Below are positions 61,553 through 64,000 of a stretch of 64,000 nt of DNA, piece after piece. Location of the stretch: NCBI RefSeq assembly GCF_042693015.1, contig NZ_CP170544.1, positions 1,426,001 to 1,490,000 of the forward strand. The letters are read 5' to 3'. Numbering within the stretch: position 1 is the stretch's first letter; the number at the start of each line of letters is the position of its first letter. The stretch comes from Sphingomonas_E sp042693015. Lineage in GTDB: Bacteria > Pseudomonadota > Alphaproteobacteria > Sphingomonadales > Sphingomonadaceae. The position numbers were made by a program, and so were the translations under genes. Under the pieces are notes generated by a model. The model saw only the letters and a list, made by a program, of their open reading frames with translations. It made no database searches and had not been told where the DNA came from.

Positions 61553-63694
61553 TCAGGCCCGCAGCCGCATCGGCATGGCTTCGGCCATGCACTCCAGCGC
61601 CACCAGCCCTTCGACGTCGAGAATCAGCGCTACCCTCCCATCGCCCAGAATGGTCGCACCCGCACAGCCCGGCACCGGGCGGTAATTGGTCTCCAGGCTC
61701 TTGATGACCACCTGGCGCTGATCGAGGATCGCGTCGACCATCAGCACCGCCTGGCCGTGCTCCTCGGTCTCGACGACGATCAGCACCGAATGCTCGGGAT
61801 CGCTCTGGTCGTCGCCCAGCCCGAGTTGGCCTGCCACGGAAAGCACGGGCAGGAACGCGCCGCGCACATCCAGCATCAGCCGATCGGGGCCGAGCGGACG
61901 CACCGATCCGGCCTCGGGGCGCAGGCTTTCGATGATGTGGGTCAGCGGGATGATATAGACCTGATCGCGCACCGACACGATCATGCCATCCAGAATGGCG
62001 AGGGTCAGCGGTAGCGCCAGCGTGAAGGTGGATCCCTCGCCGGGGCGCGAGGCGATGGTGATCCGCCCGCCCAACGCCTGCACATTCTGCCGCACCACAT
62101 CCATGCCGACGCCGCGGCCTGAAATGTTGGACACCGCCTTTGCAGTCGAAAATCCGGGCGCAAAGATCAGATTGTCGATCTCCTCGTCGCTCAGGCGCGC
62201 ATCGGCGGCGATGATGCCGCGCTCCACCGCAAGCGCAAATACCCGCTCCCGGTCGATCCCCTTGCCGTCATCCTCGACGGTGATGAGGATGCGGCCGCCG
62301 CGATGCTCGGCCGACAGGCGCACCGTGCCTTCCGGGTCCTTGCCCGCCGCGATCCGTTCGGCCGGACTTTCGATGCCATGGTCCACCGAATTGCGGATCA
62401 GATGGGTCAGCGGCTCACCGATCCGCTCGATCACGGTCTTGTCGAGTTCGGTCCCCTCGCCTTCCACTTCCAGGCGGACGCGCTTGCCGGTCTGCGCCTC
62501 AAGTTCGCGGACGATGCGCGGCACGCGACTGAACACCGATTTCACCGGCTGCGCGCGGATCGACATCGCGCTGTCCTGCAATTCGCGGGTCAGATGGTCG
62601 AGGTCGGTCAGTTCCTGGATCGCGGATTGCCCGCAATCGTGCAGCCGCTGCGCCAGCATGGCCTGGGTGATGACAAGTTCGCCCACCAGGTTCACCAGCC
62701 GATCGAGCTTGTCGAGGTCGACGCGGATCGTCTGCCCGCCCACCGCTGCCGACGGCGCAGCAGGCGGTGCCTTGGCGGTCGGCTTGGGCTCCTCCACCGG
62801 CTTGATCGGCACCACGGTCGCGACGGGCGCCGGGGCTTCTACCGCCTGGGGCTTCGGTACTACCGCTACCGGCTCCGGTTCTTTCTCACATTCGCCGCGC
62901 TCGATATCGAGCGTGCAATCGTCGGCGACGAACTCGAAAATCTCCTCGATCGTCGACCGCTCGACGGTGCCCGGCACACGCAGCGTCCAGCCGAGATAGG
63001 CGCCCTCGGCCTCAAATTCCTCGATGGCGGGAATATCCGCCACATCTACCGCGACGATCTCGCCGCCCAGTGCCAGCAATTCGCGCAGCAGCAGTAGTGG
63101 CTCACCACCATTGTGGAGCGCACCGCGCCCCGGCCGCAGCTTCACCCGCCACGGCAATTCGGCCTTCGGTGCCGCGGGTTCGACAGCGGCCGCGATGTCC
63201 AGCTCCAGCCCGCCCAGCAGATCGTCCAGGTCGAAGCTCAGGTCGATCGCAGGCGCCGCCGGTTCCGGCTCGGGCTCAGGCTCCACCACCACCGGCGCCA
63301 CGACAGCGGCAGGCCGCTCGCCCGCGCCAATCGCCTTCAGCACGGCCAGCACCGCGGCATCGTCGGGCGTGTCGCCATGGCCACGAATCGCCGCGACATG
63401 GTCGGCCAGCACGTCGAACGCGCGCAGCAGGGTCGTCATCAATTCATGTTCGAGCGGCAGTTCGCCGCTGCGCAGCAGATCGAGGACGGTTTCGAAATGA
63501 TGGGTGAAGCCCTGCAGCGCGCCGAACCCGAACGCCCCTGCCCCGCCCTTGATCGAATGCACCGCGCGGAAGATCGTGTTGATCGTCTCGCCGTCTTGCT
63601 CGCCGGCGCGGCACGCCATCAGGCCCGCCTCGGCGCTTACCAGCCCTTCCTCGCATTCCTGCAGGAAGATCGCCTGGATTTCCTCGTTGGTCAC
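61553..63694 (-). CDS. cheA: chemotaxis histidine kinase CheA
   Basis: A 713-residue CheA. The P1 HPt domain carries His46 in RAVHSIKGGAGAFGF. A P2-like region (about 185-280) is followed by a Pro/Val-rich linker, P3 dimerisation (LDKLDRLVNLVGELVITQAML), a P4 kinase domain (LIRNSVDHGIE, DDGKGIDRERV, GRGVGMDVVRQNV) and a C-terminal P5 CheW-like domain. It phosphorylates CheY and the CheB receivers. It lies 12 bp after the STAS gene. Confidence 0.97.
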   Translation of the reverse strand: MTNEEIQAIFLQECEEGLVSAEAGLMACRAGEQDGETINTIFRAVHSIKGGAGAFGFGALQGFTHHFETVLDLLRSGELPLEHELMTTLLRAFDVLADHVAAIRGHGDTPDDAAVLAVLKAIGAGERPAAVVAPVVVEPEPEPEPAAPAIDLSFDLDDLLGGLELDIAAAVEPAAPKAELPWRVKLRPGRGALHNGGEPLLLLRELLALGGEIVAVDVADIPAIEEFEAEGAYLGWTLRVPGTVERSTIEEIFEFVADDCTLDIERGECEKEPEPVAVVPKPQAVEAPAPVATVVPIKPVEEPKPTAKAPPAAPSAAVGGQTIRVDLDKLDRLVNLVGELVITQAMLAQRLHDCGQSAIQELTDLDHLTRELQDSAMSIRAQPVKSVFSRVPRIVRELEAQTGKRVRLEVEGEGTELDKTVIERIGEPLTHLIRNSVDHGIESPAERIAAGKDPEGTVRLSAEHRGGRILITVEDDGKGIDRERVFALAVERGIIAADARLSDEEIDNLIFAPGFSTAKAVSNISGRGVGMDVVRQNVQALGGRITIASRPGEGSTFTLALPLTLAILDGMIVSVRDQVYIIPLTHIIESLRPEAGSVRPLGPDRLMLDVRGAFLPVLSVAGQLGLGDDQSDPEHSVLIVVETEEHGQAVLMVDAILDQRQVVIKSLETNYRPVPGCAGATILGDGRVALILDVEGLVALECMAEAMPMRLRA

Positions 63695-63706
63695 GAAATC
63701 CTGCTC

Positions 63707-63985
63707 CTATCGGGCCGCCGCGAACGGCAGGCGCGAACGCAATCCCGCCAGTTCGCTCGCATTGGCCAGCGCATCCGACGGCGCCTCGATCACTATTTCC
63801 ACGCCTGCCGCAGCAGCCGATCGCGCGATGCTCAGCAGCATCTGCAATCCGGCTTGGCCGATCTGATCCACCTTGTCGGCATGGATGGCCATCCGGGCGC
63901 CCGCATGCACCGTGTCCCTGAGTTCAGGCAGCAACAGCGAAACCGCCTCGCGGTCCATCACCGGCAGCAGGTCGATCCGCTTCAT
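63707..63985 (-). CDS. STAS-domain protein at the head of the chemotaxis genes
   Basis: A 92-residue STAS-fold protein (SpoIIAA type): alternating strands and helices with VDQIGQAGLQMLLSIARSA where anti-sigma antagonists carry a conserved Asp-Ser/Thr-x-Gly. Here DQIGQAG lacks the Ser/Thr, so it is unlikely to be phosphoregulated in the usual way. It is the most upstream visible gene of the operon; more may lie beyond the right edge. Confidence 0.8.
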   Translation of the reverse strand: MKRIDLLPVMDREAVSLLLPELRDTVHAGARMAIHADKVDQIGQAGLQMLLSIARSAAAAGVEIVIEAPSDALANASELAGLRSRLPFAAAR

Positions 63986-64000
63986 CAGAACTCCGCCCAG

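Overview
The window is GC-rich chromosomal DNA from an alphaproteobacterium, almost certainly order Sphingomonadales (Sphingomonas or a close relative). The reasons are a CckA/CtrA cell-cycle pair, LexA boxes of the alphaproteobacterial GTTC-N7-GTTC type, a PEP-CTERM protein ending in the PEPATWAMMISGFG-type tail common in sphingomonads, the gene order trpGDC-moaC-moeA-lexA, and G+C-rich extragenic palindromes. It looks like core chromosome: there is no IS element, phage, tRNA, rRNA or CRISPR array. Genes are tightly packed, and only one gap (10542-10895) exceeds 300 bases.

Layout. 1-6.0 kb: a PAS/HisKA protein cut by the left edge, a DUF2336 protein, a membrane protein with a nucleotidyltransferase-like N-terminus, a degenerate HPt protein and a large coiled-coil membrane protein. 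6.0-10.5 kb: MATE transporter, long acyl-CoA dehydrogenase with its MerR regulator, and a DHFR-like reductase. 10.9-13.3 kb: agmatinase-like enzyme, recA with an SOS box, and a lone receiver. 13.3-19.7 kb: D-aminoacylase-type amidohydrolase, cckA, DUF2062, smpB, dapA. 19.8-27.7 kb: Slt-type transglycosylase, greB, ppk2, aspS, rnd, a COQ4-like protein and an I78 inhibitor lipoprotein. 27.7-33.3 kb: ppx, ppk1, hdaA and a conserved secreted or anchored protein. 33.3-36.2 kb: purM, purN, a YjbR protein and the PEP-CTERM protein. 36.3-46.1 kb: tpiA, ppiD-like, trpE, two small membrane proteins, trpGDC, moaC, moeA, lexA. 46.4-51.3 kb: comEC, gltX, gltA. 51.4-55.4 kb: the Anbu (proteasome-like) gene set. 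56.1-64.0 kb: ctrA immediately downstream of a chemotaxis operon (STAS-cheA-cheR-cheB-cheD-cheY-cheW-second cheB-small orphan).

How the genes work together. Cell-cycle control is well represented: CckA, CtrA (with a perfect TTAA-N7-TTAA box in its own promoter) and HdaA, plus a TipN-like coiled-coil protein. The SOS pair recA and lexA both carry exact GTTC-N7-GTTC boxes over their promoters. Polyphosphate metabolism has three genes (ppk1, ppx, ppk2).

The most unusual theme is loss of catalytic residues in otherwise well-kept proteins. The second CheB has lost the Ser and His of its methylesterase triad but keeps its receiver. The transglutaminase-like member of the Anbu cluster has Ala in place of the catalytic Cys. 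The HisKA protein at the left edge has Ala in place of the phosphoacceptor His, and the nearby HPt-like protein has Leu in place of its His. These four were read directly from the sequence; what they do is inference.
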